Part shown: positions 23,571 through 37,345 of the stretch, one piece after another
Numbering within the stretch: position 1 is the stretch's first letter
Layout of the letters: every line of letters begins with the position of its first letter
Assembly: GCA_030435675.1 (NCBI GenBank)
Contig: CM059623.1
Coordinates: forward strand, 11,564,092 to 11,628,091
Direction: 5' to 3'
Origin: Steinernema hermaphroditum
Lineage: Eukaryota > Nematoda > Chromadorea > Rhabditida > Steinernematidae
Length of the DNA: 64,000 bases
Position numbers and translations under genes: made by a program
Notes under the pieces: model-generated
Told to the model about the DNA's origin: nothing
What the model saw: the letters and a program-made list of their open reading frames with translations, nothing else
Database searches by the model: none

Positions 23571-26556
23571 AACTGGACCGCCGACTTTGACTCTGCGGTC
23601 GTGCCCGAAGCCAATAAGAAGTCCGGAGACTACTGCATGATAATGTACCTTCTTTGAATTGAAAGCCGCTCATTCAGGAAGATAGATCAACGTACAAAAC
23701 CCTTTGACCTCAACAGAAAACACATTGCGAATAAGTACCTAGAATCTGTGACCTAAGAGGGCCACGAACTGATCGGATCGGTTCAGGCCAGTCGGGTAGC
23801 TTCAGGTCGACTGAACAGCTAGCTAGTCAGCCCAACCGGTTGAGACGATTACATCGCTGATCTGGCAAAAATATAAAAGTTCAGATACAGATAAATTATC
23901 GTTCTTAGTGGATATTTCCACAAGTGTATGCCTGCATTGGCCTTTTATGGCGGACCTTCTTGAGGCAACGGCCTTAAACAGGGACAGTCCCCATTCGCAA
24001 AGATCGGATGATTTCTGCTACGTTCAGGAATTCTAGATCGATCAATTTATACAAAAATCCTATCGCCTAACGTTTTCTGTTCTCTTTTTCGTCTACCAAG
24101 ACTACCAGGAAGCGGCCCACTTCAAAATGTGAAATTACGACTCTTGGGCCGAACTGTTCACTTTTCCAAATTTATTATTCCCAGTGGGGTGTGCTCGGGA
24201 CTGAAGAGGGCCGTTAAATGGCCGTAAACAACAGGAGATGCCCAAGAAGATAAAAGCCAATAAGATTGTGCTGGCCCACTTAAAACGTTCCACGGACGTT
24301 TTGTCTGCTTTAAACGACCAATTACATGAAGTAATGACTCAAACTGGCATGTAGTTATGGGAAAAGTGCGTTAGCCACTTGAGAAGCACGAGTTTTTGGG
24401 CGGGCGACAGAACCAGGAAGTCGTCGATGATCTTTGAAAAGAGATGCGTTCAATATTTAAAAAAGAAAAAATGGAAAACGTCGCGCCTGTCGGCTCTATT
24501 GATTATTTTGGCGCTAAAAACTACTTCTGTTTTCCTAGAACAACAGCCACGTCTCGTGCACAACTACGCGAAGCCACTTGACGGCCGAGTTTTGTGGTTT
24601 GGAGGGAGGGACCTTTCCCAGGATTTCACCGCTAGAGATTCCACTGTCAGATTAGAATCCAATGAAGAGATGATGGGAACGGTAGAAGCATAGAAAATCC
24701 GAAGTGTATACAATTCAGAGTGATCGACTTATTGGCGTTTTTTTGAAGTCCAAAGAAGTGTCCGTACGCTTCCGCGCTTAAACAAACAGTTTTGTTTGCG
24801 AAAACCCATTTTTACGTTTGTGAAACGTCGACCGTAGACGTGGACAAACAGAAGGGGAGAAATTAATTCAGTACGCTGGAAAAATTGATGAGGCCGAAAA
24901 GTGGACGATTCACTGTAACGTTGGCTAGCCGGCCCAATCGATTGAGACGATTATTTAGCTGAGCTTACCGATGATGCCCATCTCTGTACAAGATTTACCA
25001 TCAGTTTTCATCAGAAGATAGTGGAATAAAATATTGTCGGAACGAAGATCGAAATGTCGAACAAATCGACCTTTCGGTTTCGAAATTTGGAAGATTTATA
25101 CACTTCTTTCAGCAGCATCGAAGTAGAATTCCAGTTCATCGTAAGCCAGTTCATCGTAGAAAAATTGGGATTGGAGTTTCAAATTAATATCAGCAATGTT
25201 TCCAAGTATTTTCAAAAGGAGCAGGGTTCTGTTTGATACAAAAGCTATCAAAAGGGTGGGCTTTTCTCGAATTTCCTCCAAGGCAGAATGGCCATTTGGC
25301 AGATTTAGTCAACTGGACGCTAGGCTAGGGTTTTGCTCATCGCAGGACGCGAAATTCAGAAAGAAAAAAAGGAACGGTTGGGTCGATCCCAGCCACAAAA
25401 AAAAAGGCAATCACCACACTACCCAGTTGGACCTAGTCCCTTTATCCTTGACAGCTAACCCTTGAAAGAGTTGACTGTAGTCATTTGAATATAACTTTCG
25501 AGGAGTGTTTACATGATCAGGCACGTAACTCGACAGGCTTTTCAAGTTAACGTCCACTAATGTATGCCTTCATGACCTGTTCTGAGCCCGATCTGAGGCG
25601 GGCACTTCGGAAGGTTCGAGGGTCCGCCTCAGATGTTGTTCTGGTGATCAAGCTAATCAGCCATTTTCCCCATCAAATCTGCCTATTTCGACAATGAAAA
25701 ACTCTTCACAATGCGGGATACCCCTTTGAATAGGCGAGCAATTAGCCGCAAATGGCGCAAAAACACAATTACTCCCGCGACGAGGAAGTAAACAAACGTT
25801 AAAAACAGTTCAACCCATTACCCACCCTCACTATAGCCACCGCGAAAACAACGGCGATTGTATTTCTGCATGGAGGGGCCGATTGGACTCACACTTATAG
25901 TAATATCACATAGTAATGTGTGTACATATATTTGTGCATGGGTGGGGTTGAGTAAACAGCAACTACGAGAATAGTAGGTGAAAAGGTGACCTCTCCCTCG
26001 CGTGCACTCAGTAAAAAACAAAAGTAGTAATGTGGTCATTTAATCAGCCAGAAACGTTTCTGTTCGCAAAACACTATACACGAAAAAGGGGCGATAGTGG
26101 AACGTGGAGCAGGAAGGAACTCCTAAAAGAAACCTGGCAAGATTTCTCATGAATAATTAATGCATTCGGTTATGGCTCGCTCCGTCTACTTTCTCTATTC
26201 ATTGCACTTTTTTGGCGACCTTCTGCAAGTTCGGTTGCAGTTTGACTTTAATTACACACGAGCTCCAGGGAGGGAAGGTGCCATGTGCTATTTGGAGTTA
26301 ATGACAGAGTTCGCGCTGTCCAGGTATGTAGGAATGAGTCAGGCCGTTGAAGTAATTGACTGGAATTAAAGTCAATCCTCAAGAAGGAGGAGAAGTCAAA
26401 TGAAAGAGACAATAAATCTGCAGCGGCGGCCCTTTTCAGAAATTCAGAAGTGGTCCTAAAAACAAAATAACAGCATCAGCAGCAGCATCCGGGATTGCCG
26501 GAGATCGATCGAGTGCAAACACCGAAGGGCCGAGCGGGCGGCGGCGCCCGAGGAGT

Positions 26557-26793
26557 TCATTGATCGATCGCCGGCTTCTTCTTCGCCACACGCGACGGCG
26601 GCCCGGACGAGTTCGTCGCCGAGCCCGGCCTCGCGAGACTCGTTGAGCGGCTGGCGACGTCGCCGTCCGCCGCCTGGAGAAGCGGCGCCACGCCGGCCGG
26701 GGAGAGGATCGATACGCGGCTATGGCGTAGTCGGCGCCTCGGGCGCTTCGCGGAGGAGGCGAGAAGACGCGGAACAGAAGCCGGCCACCGCAT
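26557..26793 (-). other. GC-rich open frame carrying a peptide motif shared with 62.4 kb
   Basis: A minus-strand frame in a GC-rich island contains SPAGVAPLLQA followed by a Ser/Arg-rich tail and a stop. The same peptide occurs on the plus strand at 62.4 kb, and 31 consecutive bases are identical (26670-26700 against 62406-62436). The flanks do not match. It may be the terminal exon of a small unrecognised gene or a fragment copied between the two places. No start or splice acceptor is certain. Confidence 0.3.
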
Positions 26794-27164
26794 AAATCAT
26801 AATTAGGCGGACGAGAACTCAAGGTGTCGAGTTCGGAGGCCCGAGGCTAATTACGCGCTTTATGGCACCTTAATGGCGCCGCGGCCGTCCTCGCCTGCCC
26901 GCTTGTTATAAGTCTCATTATGACTCCTGATTAGCTCTCTGTTTCTGAGCATCAGCATACCACAAATGAACTTTAGGCACATTTTCGCTGGAACAGCACA
27001 GGATCTTTCTCGATCATGGTGTGTTGATAGTCTTAATTTTGAATTTTAGAAGAGCGTTCATGAAGCTAATCGCATTTCTTCTAAACTTTCTTAAAACTTG
27101 CTTATCTCCCCCGCCAGTACAACAATTCCTTAAAGCAGCTACAAAGTAACGTGCGCCACACGCT

Positions 27165-27570
27165 ACAAAGCTGATTCTGCTGAGGCGACAGGATTAATTC
27201 AAAATCAACAAAAAACAGAGTCGTCGGTAGGTAGACTTGAAAACTCGTAGACGATCTACAGGTTGTACCACAAAATGCTGTTTCAGAATACGGATTCCTT
27301 CGAAAACGCGTCACGACAGCACTTTTTCTGCTTCAGAACGTTCTGTAGAGTTAGACATATCCAAATGTATCCCAGATTATTCTGCATAAACAAGGTCCAA
27401 TAACCACAAAAGTATGACTCATAGACGTATGACCATTGCTAACTAACGGTGAGGTGTCGGATCGAGCAAAGCTGATCCTGCTGAAGGGACAGGATCAATT
27501 AAAAATCAACAAACGAGCAAGTAGGTAGACTGCAAATGAGGTAGACTGTTCTGCAGATTGTGCAGTCTGA
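27165..27570. repeat. Diverged direct repeat pair
   Basis: About 105 bp beginning near 27165 and again near 27465 share AAAGCTGAT, CTGCTGA, GACAGGAT, CAATT, AAAATCAACAAA, GTAGGTAGACT and a CAGATTGT/TACAGGTTGT end, in the same order. Intervening sequence between the units does not match. No coding content is seen. Confidence 0.55.
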
Positions 27571-29179
27571 GTGTTAAGCCCCGCCCAAGAAACAGATCCT
27601 TGTGTGTAAAGTTTCATGACACAAATTAGCATAAGGCCAGAACATAACTGATTGATGGTGAAGTCTAAATCTATCACTACATTCTTCATCTAAATCACCG
27701 AAATGCAAACAAAATGACCGTTCTTCCACAGCAAAGTCAAGCCATTTGTCGCCTGGCATCATTTCCAAATCGGTGCATCAAGCTCCGAGCAAAGCCGTCT
27801 GCCTACGGTTTGTTCCCTGCATAAAACCTGTACAATTAGCGCCGCCGTTCATCAGATTAACTCCACCCTCACATCGGAATTTTGGAATATAAAAAGAGAA
27901 CAAAGTACACTTCCACAAGCGACCCCTAAATCCCCGCCGAGAAACGTCCTGCCACCAGGATTAAAATAATACGCGTGCGAGAGGTTCTTGCCAAAAAAGG
28001 GTTCGAAGTCGACGGCGGACGCCACCGATAATCCTATTATAATTTTGGTGCGTCTCTTCGTTTATCAATTTCACATAAAAAATGCACTTTCAATTTGGGG
28101 TGGTCTGGTCAAAAGAGTGGACATTTCATTTTTGACTGTTCACCATGGTGTCTTAGCGATCAAACTCTTCCGACTAACATAAACAAAAGCCATCCAATCA
28201 CAGTCCCAAAAAGCGCTTAATCACCCTCTCGCAGCTTCCCAGAATCGAGACATCAAGCCCCGAACATGGGAACATTCCCTCGGGGGAGCACTTATACAAA
28301 TCCGATACGGCCTCCACCGAATGAAGGCAAACAAATTGTGGGAAAACGGTCCGACGCTGCTTATAAGTGGCGGTGGAGGAGGCCGGGCATACAGAAGCGT
28401 CGCGCACATTTCGGCCGTTCGGTCGTTTATCGGCCGATCGGTGGCGATGACGCACACGGCGACAGTCGCTTTCGGTGACGTCAGTCCGTAGAGGAGGAGA
28501 GGAGGAAGTTGTTGGCACTCGGATGGCGTAAACATTTCTTCTGGGCCGACTTCATTTCTTTGGGCCCAATGAAGTCATTCCATTCGATATGATACTCTCA
28601 TCATTCTGCAGAAGTCTATGCAATGATAAGTATAGTAGATAAGAAGAACAAACCAAATAGAGAGCACATGAAAAAAGATCAAACTGAGGTAGTTTGTTTC
28701 ATCTCAAAAATATAAGGGTTTTGCATTTTCCAGTTCAGATCGTGGTCGAAAGACAGCAGCGTTTCTAACTAACAATAACAATAAAACTAAATACTAGTGG
28801 ACATGCTGGGGAATTGGAATTGGAAAGATCTTTTTGTTAAAGTGTATTGTTGTATTATACAATTTAGAAGAGCTGTGCCCGCTCTACAATAGTGCGTTAA
28901 CGCTTTTTTCTCTAGCTATACTGTGTCCAAATTTCGGAGTATTCAAGAATTTCCAGAATTCAAAATTCAAGATTTGCAGCACGTTCTGCTCTTCGCCTAC
29001 CCCCGTCGAGGATTCAAGTGTTCTATATAGACTGTAACGGGCGATGGTAAATGGTGCCTGCATGGAAATAAAAATCAAAGGAAAGAGTGTGTGACTCCAA
29101 GAGACATGGCCCATACCGAAGCAAAAGTACTATCCCAAGGTAAAAACGATCGCAAAGGTCGAATCAAGCATTCTTCTGC

Positions 29180-29450
29180 ACGACAATGCCCACACATTAC
29201 GTGCACCTCAAGGCTGCACTTCAAGAGATCCACCGTAGTCTCCAAACAATAGCGGATTAGCGTCTGTTCTGCTCATTGTCAAACCATATGAGGTGTGTTT
29301 CGTTCGAGAGCTACGAAGCATTGGAAACTTGCTTCAACAACTTCTTCGACACCAGGTCTGCAGGTCTTTGAACAAAATGAATCGACAAACTGGTGGAACG
29401 ATGGAAGTAAGTAGTGGACAACGTAGTGTTGATTAATTGTGAAATATAAC
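29180..29450 (+). pseudogene. Dead mariner-type transposase, C-terminal remnant
   Basis: One frame reads SILLHDNAHTLRA, matching the conserved HDNARPH block of mariner transposases. After frame shifts, a downstream frame (about 29320-29448) reads EALETCFNNFFDTRSAGL, stop, TK, stop, IDKLVERWK, stop, VVDNVVLIN, which is the normal C-terminal order of mariner transposase (FF-S-R, then L-ERW--VV). At least three stops and two frame changes make it non-functional. The 5' half, with the first catalytic aspartates, was not found. Terminal inverted repeats were not located. Confidence 0.8.
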
Positions 29451-30606
29451 GTTTTTAATAAACAAAAAAAACGAACAGAACTTCCAATAGATTCTAAAGA
29501 ACTCTTTACAGTATTATTTGCTATTTGAGCTATCTCTTCACTATTTACCGTACCTATTTTGTATATATACTTTTGGTGCCCCATTGCATCCTCATGGTCC
29601 TACCATCTATAGTACCTGAACGATCCGTGATCTTGAATGAGCTTCTCGATTAATTAGATTGACCAATAGGCGGTGACTAACAGTAACACTATGAAAGTTA
29701 ACTACCACACGAACCTACTGATCTGATGTCGAAATTAAATGATATGACAAGGATATGGAAAAACACTTGAGTTATATCATATTGTCACTGTACATGGCCA
29801 TTTACCCACAGAGACAGGATCTATGTCTTCTCCGCAAAGAGAGTTGCTTATCCGAAAGAGAATGCGTATTTTAAACAATCGTTAGAAAAGTGGCTCTTTA
29901 TATTTGTCAACCCAATAATTATGGTTCTTTATAAATAGGTATGTTCACAACTGCCTAACTCAACGTGAGAATGTACCTTCATAGTGTTCACCAGTGGAAC
30001 ATAGCATTGTCAGTTAATTCTAAAGGTTCTAAACTCCGTTTTCTTTTCTATGGCATGAATGTTTTCCTTCTGGAATTTTTGTTTTCTCCCCCATGCCCTT
30101 CGCGGTCTTCGCTCTCGGTTAGCGTCCACGAAACAACGGTGAGAGGCCCGAGGACCTCGTCAGCGGAGAAGCAATTATGCGGAGCGACGCGTCCAACAAA
30201 AACAATTAGCGCTTTTCCTTGTGAGGCGCCAAGTGCACATGTCCACAATTAGCGTACTTAGGGCGGCACAAACGCTCTGTAGTCTATTTGTAGAGCAAAA
30301 GGGGGAAAACACCGTAATTTTTGGAAAACAACGACATCGATTATGCACGAGCATATGACTCGCGTTGCATTATTAATGTTTTCCATTCCAGCTCAACGGA
30401 TCAAAACAACAGAAAACGTGGAGGCGCCATCTGCCTCCGACGCGGCACACTCAAAATTGTAAGAATGTGGGTGTTTCCGGAGTTAGAAAAACAGGCCAAT
30501 TAATTTGTGCTTTTCGTGGAAGAGGCGACTCTAAATGACGCTATGTTTTGTCCAACAAAGATTTGCATAGATGAACATGCATGCACAATGTAAACACGAG
30601 CCCAAA

Positions 30607-31160
30607 ATAGTCCAGATTAAAGGAACGTTGCATAATGTGAATCCCTGTGAATAAGCGTTGGATGTTCATTTCTCAGAGCCCCAAAAAGAAGAGAACTTCG
30701 AGGCAACTAGTTATGTTCAAGCGGTGAAATTGGCGAAAATTGTAAAAAAAACAAACACAAAAAATAATCTTACTACATAGACTTTGTAAAAAACAACACA
30801 ACAGCAAAACAAAACCATGAAAAATGTGCGGCTTTATTAGGAAATAGTGACCAAATCTGTTTTCGATTGACAAAATTGAATTTTAATTGACAAAATTGTA
30901 TTTGCATTACCAAAACTTTATTTTTGATTGACAAGAACCAAAAACAGATTTCGCTGACAAAACTGAACTTGACTGACATACCGTACTTTAGCCGTTAGCT
31001 GCCGTTCATTTAGAGTATGCTTTCGTTCGAACCTGTTCGAGCAGATAGTCTAGATTAAGTCTTAAAGGAATGTTGCACAATGTGAATAAGTGTTGGATGT
31101 TCACTCCTCAGAACCTTACACCTTAAATCGGCGAAAATAAAAAATCGTAAATGTTTATGC
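30607..31160. repeat. Duplicated block with a short degenerate tandem repeat
   Basis: 30607-30750 and 31047-31160 share AAAGGAA-GTTGCA-AATGTGAAT, AGCGTTGGATGTTCA/AGTGTTGGATGTTCA, CTCAGA and GGCGAAAAT in order. Between them, 30865-30965 repeats the word ATTGACAAAATTG in degraded form about five times (roughly 20-bp period). A further shared word, GCAAAACAAAACCAT, occurs at about 30800 and 31228. This looks like an old complex repeat and has no coding potential. Confidence 0.5.
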
Positions 31161-34100
31161 AAAAAAAAGATTGGAAAGAACTGATACAAGCATATGAAAA
31201 TCAGAGGAGTGGACTCTCGAAAACAGCGGCAAAACAAAACCATATTAAGAATGTGCTTGGGCGCTGTCGGAGTTCTAGAAATGACTTTCATTTGAACATT
31301 TACACTGAAAACGGCGATTTCAATCAATCATTCCTTAGAGATAAGGTTTAGGATCAAGGTCCTCTTTTTCCCCCGTTCTGACCGTTCTGAGGAAAAGACG
31401 GTTACGAATGACTTGAAAACTTAAAAAGACCCTATAGAATCCTGGATTAAACGAATCGAGAAATAAAGTGAAGTACAGATTGACAGCTTTTTCTTCTTCA
31501 AATCTTATGGAGAACAGGTTGTGACAGGAGGCAAATTTGTTTGGAGGGAAGGTTAAATGACGACTAGAGCAACTCCATTTTGCAAACCGGTAACTTCAGA
31601 ACAAATTAGTGTATTTCTTTCACGTTTACGATCGTATCTACGTGAACGTTCCGTCGGGTCAAAGAGACCGATTCATTGAGGAAGGAAGTAACACTTGTGT
31701 ACGATCTCGTGTTAGGGACTTGTATTTCTGCCTCTAGATGGAAACCAGAGCGGAACTCAAAGATCACATTACCCCTTCTAAAAATAGCGCAATCAAAGAG
31801 GAGTCCACTGCGATAGTCTCCAATAAATCACAAACGACAGCGGTGCAAAAGTGGCACCCGGCTCGTTTTACAACTTTTCCTGCGTCATCCCTTCTCTAAA
31901 AATGCGCCGCGACGTCACTCCGCCACCGTCTTATCGCCCTGGCGCATCTGGCCGCGATATCGCGTCTCCTTATCATCACATTTGGATTTTTAGCTTTTAG
32001 TGGACTGACCTGTGTCGACGCTGCCAGTGGTCGGTCCCATCACCATGATTGCTGCAGGTTTTCTTCGGTGAAGAAACGTTCGGATTGACGGTAGACGGTA
32101 GACGAGGAGACGCACTCAGAGTTCGGACATTCGAGGACGTCTGGAAACAGGGGCTTTCCTCGGGGGAGTGCGGCTCATCTCGGATTCACGGAAAACAAAG
32201 CGATCGCGCCACGGCATACTCTGATATCACGGGAAGGGGGAGGGGAAACAGAAGTTCGAGAAGATTTTGATATTTATGGGAAGGGCGACTTATTCCTAAG
32301 TTTTAAGAGATTTGAGTGACGTGCCATAAGTCTAAATAGACACAATTCTGGACGCATCTTCTGAACCCAGAAGTCTTCCGTCTGTGTCCATAGAAAACGA
32401 TGTAATAAGTCCCGAGCCTCAAAGCTGGAGTTCAGTCTGCAAGTAATAAAATCGTGCACGAAAATTCGGCAACCGAACTCGTAAAATTTAATCAATGTTG
32501 GGGAAGTCGATTCAATATTGCCCAAAAGGGGGCGAGTTGGTCCGAAAGGAGAAAAAATGTAATCGGATCGCGCGCGACGTCACCGCGGCTGACCTTGCGA
32601 TGTCGACTCACTCGCAGGGTGAGGGAACACCGCCGAAGAGGAGGCGCTGAGTCAAGCGCCTCTTTGTTTTTTGTTTTGAGGATGCCGAAGCCCGTTTTCC
32701 GCGAAAACAACAGAGCAACAAAAAAAGGAAGACCTTTTGTGTTTCGATTTGTGTGAAAGGATAGGAAATCAAGATACTCTTTAGCGAATAAATGTAAAGT
32801 ATTGCATCAAATGAATCATAGCCACCCAGTTGGCAGTTTGAAGACACGCGAAAGGATGGATACACGTATAGTGCACCAGAATGCACAATGTTGATATTTC
32901 TGTGTCCTATCAAAATACCAATCGAAGCGCTGCTTAGACTAGACCCCCCGATCGTGTTCAACATGAGACATCGTGTTCTATTATGTAGCCTCGATTGACA
33001 TCCTGATTGCTGATACATCCTATGCTGAATGAGCAGAGTGGCCTTTCGCGTTGCTCGCAATGATCGCGCCGGTTCCCAGAAGGCCGAGAGAAGCAGGAAG
33101 CCGTAGTTCCAAAGCCTTGTCACGAAGACCCTGATACTAGAGGATAAACACATAATGGAACTCGTAATACTAGCAATTAAAACCAGCAATTAAAAGCAAA
33201 TATTCGAAGTTCGAGGTACTCAAATGTTCGAAGCCGAAAAATCCAATTCTCAAATATCTCACCAATCAAATAATAACTTGAGGTTTTGTTTAGATCGTGT
33301 TCAATATAGTATACCCTTTTTGGATCACATTTGCATCATTGAATTAGGAAATTCCACTCAAAAAAGTGTAAAGGGAATAAAAAAGGGCTTGGAAGTAAAG
33401 TAGATCTGAAGAGGGCTCCTCAATTCTAGCAGCTTCCAACTTCGTCTGGCGGCCAACTTTCTTTTCGACCAAAATGCCGACTTATCCACCAGCGAGCATC
33501 TCACCTTTCCGAGGAAGGGACGCCCCCGAATCTCGCGCTCCATCATGCACTCCTTTAGAATGGCCGCCGCATGGAGAATTTCAAAGATAAAAGATTAGTA
33601 ATTTTATGTAGAAACGTCCCAGCGTTCTCGCTTTTCCAAGAGCTGGAAATCGGTTGAATGACTGGCCACCAATACCGTAATTCCATCATTCTATCAGAAA
33701 CTCAAGCCTACGGTTCCCTTTTCATCTTTCGCCCACATGCACAACGCCCTCCTGTGGAACGCACGATTCAAGAGGATCCATCTCTGACAAAGCAGTGAAA
33801 TAAATGACAATTTTCTGAACGTCCAAAGAATGTTAGACTTGACCGAAGAGCTATGCACTTCCGATTTCCGTCGAAAACAGAACAAGGACGTTCCCACTGC
33901 CTATCTCCACGTTTCATCGCTCAACCTCCAAATGCACTTTGGAAATGCACCTCTTTTTTGCAATCGATCACCGCCTAAGTGCACGACGGCCTTCTGCGGA
34001 ATTCAAAATGTCTGCGACGCTTTTGTTTGCATAGCTTAGCGACGTCACTGCCTAAAGTGGCGCCCCCGTGAACGCTGCCGCATCGACTAAAGGTTAAGCG

Positions 34101-36406
34101 TTTTACGATAAATGGATTTTAATTGTATATCTCGCGAAGACGATAAGGTACTTTAACGAACGCGCCACGGCGCCGAGATTCGTGTCAGAAGAAGATGGAT
34201 TTTCCACTTCAGGGCATCCGAATGACAATTACGCAAAAACAACAAAAGACGGGGACCTGAAAAAAGGCGACCTCCCTGTTTTTGGCCAGGAAAACAAGGG
34301 AAAATACTCCACTCAGACGGGCGGAAATGCCGAAGGGCCGACCTCGAGACGCCCAGTGACGTCGAGGCACTCGGGACTCGCCTTTCCGGCTTAGTCCATT
34401 TGTGAGGGTCGAAAACATAGCCATGTGGAATGTGGAGTTAGGACGGGAAGTGGGCCAAAACACGAACCACTTCGGCGACTCGGGGGCAGGCTGAAACTTT
34501 GAAGTAGACATGAAAACAACTATTCTTTCTTCTGGGAATCCATGGGATTACGGTAGCATTATGCATAGGCAGAGTACGCGTGTTCTAATCATTATCTAGA
34601 GTAACTCATTTACTTAATCATCCAAATCTATACGTGCTATTCAAAAATTAATGTACACTTAGGGAGAAAAAAGTGATATCACACAAAACGTTATCGTCTA
34701 TTTCGAATGGAGAAAGACAGATCCAAAAGACCTCTCGGACTTAAGTTGAGGAAGCCATCTTGCTGGATAACCAAGACCCTTTCGTACGGGGTGGTAATGC
34801 GGACTTTACGAGAATAGTGTTATGGAAGGAAAGAGTCTGAAGAAAGACAGTAGAACATTGTCAGCAGCCATTATCGAAGAACAAAGATCACTAAAAGTGG
34901 GCTTAAAAACATTAATTGGCAGATGTCCAGGTCTTGCGCCTGTTCGTGGTTGACCTGACCGTGTAGCACAAAATTTCCGTGTCTTTGGATATATCCGGTT
35001 AAGAGCTAGAGGAACTCACCGCCTTTGAGAGCCATGGTGCCCATTGGTTCATTAAGACTAGCTCACAAATCCACCGTTCTACGCAATCCCACTCAGAATC
35101 TTTTCTTTCGGACCTGGTCGGCATCAGTGGGTGAGGTCCTTCATCACATATATGATTTAAAGTAGGTACAGTTTTCGGCGCCGTAGACTCTATTTGTTTT
35201 TCGCACTCACTTTGAAGTCACGCTTTGGAAAAATTTGGAAAGGAAAAGTGTTCGTCAAGGCCGCACCAAGATGAACATGAAAAGGAAATAAGGTGCCAAC
35301 AGTCGTTATGACAAAAGCAGACATCCTAGAGATAGAGATCAAAACGGACAATATTAAGTGTTCCACCCGGAATTTCGAAAGGAAATGTACACGTTGGCAG
35401 TTTAGCGACTAAGAACCAACCTTCTCTTCTAGATATCTACCGCACAAGACGAGGCTCACTCTAATGAGTGTCTTCCTCCGGAATATTCCAACGCCTGAGG
35501 CTAAAAACAATGGATCACTCGCGGCGCAGCTCCTCATTTCCCCCGATTTGTTTGTTTTAGGAGAGCGCCAGAAGATTATAATCGATGCTTTCGAGAAAGC
35601 GCGAAAAATGTCGCTGTAAATGAGGCTACTTAACTTCGATCGGTCTTCGACGCGGTCGTGGAACCCACACAAGCGGAAACATCAGCTCAAAGTGGGATGG
35701 AAAAACAGCGTGGACACAACGCGGAAATCCAGGCTATAATCATAACATTATGTTGGGCGAAGTAGCACTTGTTTTCCGGAAGTGGCGTCTGACAGCACGT
35801 CAGAATCACGGCTTGTTTGGAATTAGCCACATATGACTGCACTAATGCGAGACGGAGTAATAAACAAAACAAAAAACGTCACCGAAATAACACATTTCTA
35901 TGAATGTTGTATATACACAAATAACAAGGAACTTTCGAAAAGAGGCCTCGTTCTTTTGAGGTCTGATGAGGTTATTAACAGACATGTAGTACGATAGAAC
36001 GCGTCTCATCTCATCTCAAATTCAAGAAGAAATCTTTAAAGCTCAAACTACCAGAACACGAAACATCTGCCAAGAGGTGGGTGGTGATTATGCGTCGGAG
36101 TTGATTGAGCGACGCCCTTTCACCCACCTGCGCCCTCCGGAGTTACAACAGGAGAGCTACCGGACGTGACACGGGCGCTATCGATCGAGCCGGATTGAGT
36201 GATTGAGTGGTATCGTTTCGAATTGAACGTTCCAAGCGTTTGTCCAGAAAAATGCGATTTGCAATTGGAAAGAGATCCAAAGAATGGGGTGCATCTTGAG
36301 TTTATGTGTTTGATTTGTGTTATGGTAAGGTTTAGTGCAAGTTTCTTGAGAACATGGAAGTATTTTCACGGGTGTTGCATGGGTTTACTCACAAGTGTAT
36401 AAAGCA

Positions 36407-37345
36407 AAAATTGAAACTCGGTGGTAAGTAATGCACAGTACTCGTAGTTTACGAATAAGGGAACCACATCGAAGTGCCCGATGGCAATCGGTCTTAACCT
36501 TTGTCAACAGAGTCACAGCCAATTTTGGGTTTTTTTTTCGAAACCGATTTGATTGCCGGTTGACCAAGTTCAAATCGCGCATTTGGTTTATCTAGCATAG
36601 AACCTCTTAAAATTGAATCTCGGTGGCACGTAATGCTGATAAGGGAACCACTCGAAGTGTACGCCACCAATCGGTCTTAAACTTTGAGCAAAATCAAACT
36701 CACGCCTTTTTCAAAAATTAAAACTCATCGCCAATAACAACAATTTGTGATCCTAATCAAGTGTGAAAGTCTAGTAAGTCCAAGTCCGGACTCAATTCGG
36801 ACTCGCTGCGGACTCGATTCGGACAATCACTTTTAGGTTCAGCATCTTTAGGGAACCTGAATCGCAAAGGCATTTCTGAGCGTCAGCACATATGTGCATA
36901 TTCTTCAAATATTGACATAGAGTGTTCGGTTTTGGAAACACAGTTCGGTTGTTCATTTTGGTTATGTCTATTATCGAAAATCTTTTTACGTAGAAAGAGG
37001 AAAATAGATAAAAGATCAACGATCCGACAGCGAAGATTTTCGGCCATTGGAAACCGATTTGAATGCCACTTGACCGATTTGAAATTGACGATTCAGCTTA
37101 TCTAGCCTTCCGAAATTTTCGGGTTACCGAAACCGAGCAGCTCTAGTCCAGAGTGTGACCCAGAGTGTTGATTTTCGGTTGATCTTCTTTAGGGAACCTG
37201 AATCGCGAAGCCGTTTCTGAGCTTCTTTAGGAAGAGTGGAGTCGGGTGGAGGCGACGGTCTTTTGGGAACCTCGAAGCTGAACGTTTCTGAGTGTCCGCA
37301 TATATTCTCCAAATATAGTTCGGTTTTGAAATCACAGTTCGTTTA
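36407..37345. repeat. Cluster of overlapping diverged repeats
   Basis: Several words recur in changing order: CTCGGTGG-A-GTAATGC (36413, 36620), AAGGGAACCAC-TCGAAGTG (36458, 36645), CAATCGGTCTTAA (36485, 36670), AAACCGATTTGA-TGCC (36541, 37057), TTTAGGGAACCTGAATCGC (36849, 37190) and AGTTCGGTTTTG (36940, 37314). The array is too diverged to define one unit. No protein is encoded. Confidence 0.55.

Noticed and set aside
32608..33189. 193-codon minus-strand open frame
   Set aside because: Starts at CTG, lacks a recognisable domain, and one frame of this length is expected by chance in 64 kb.
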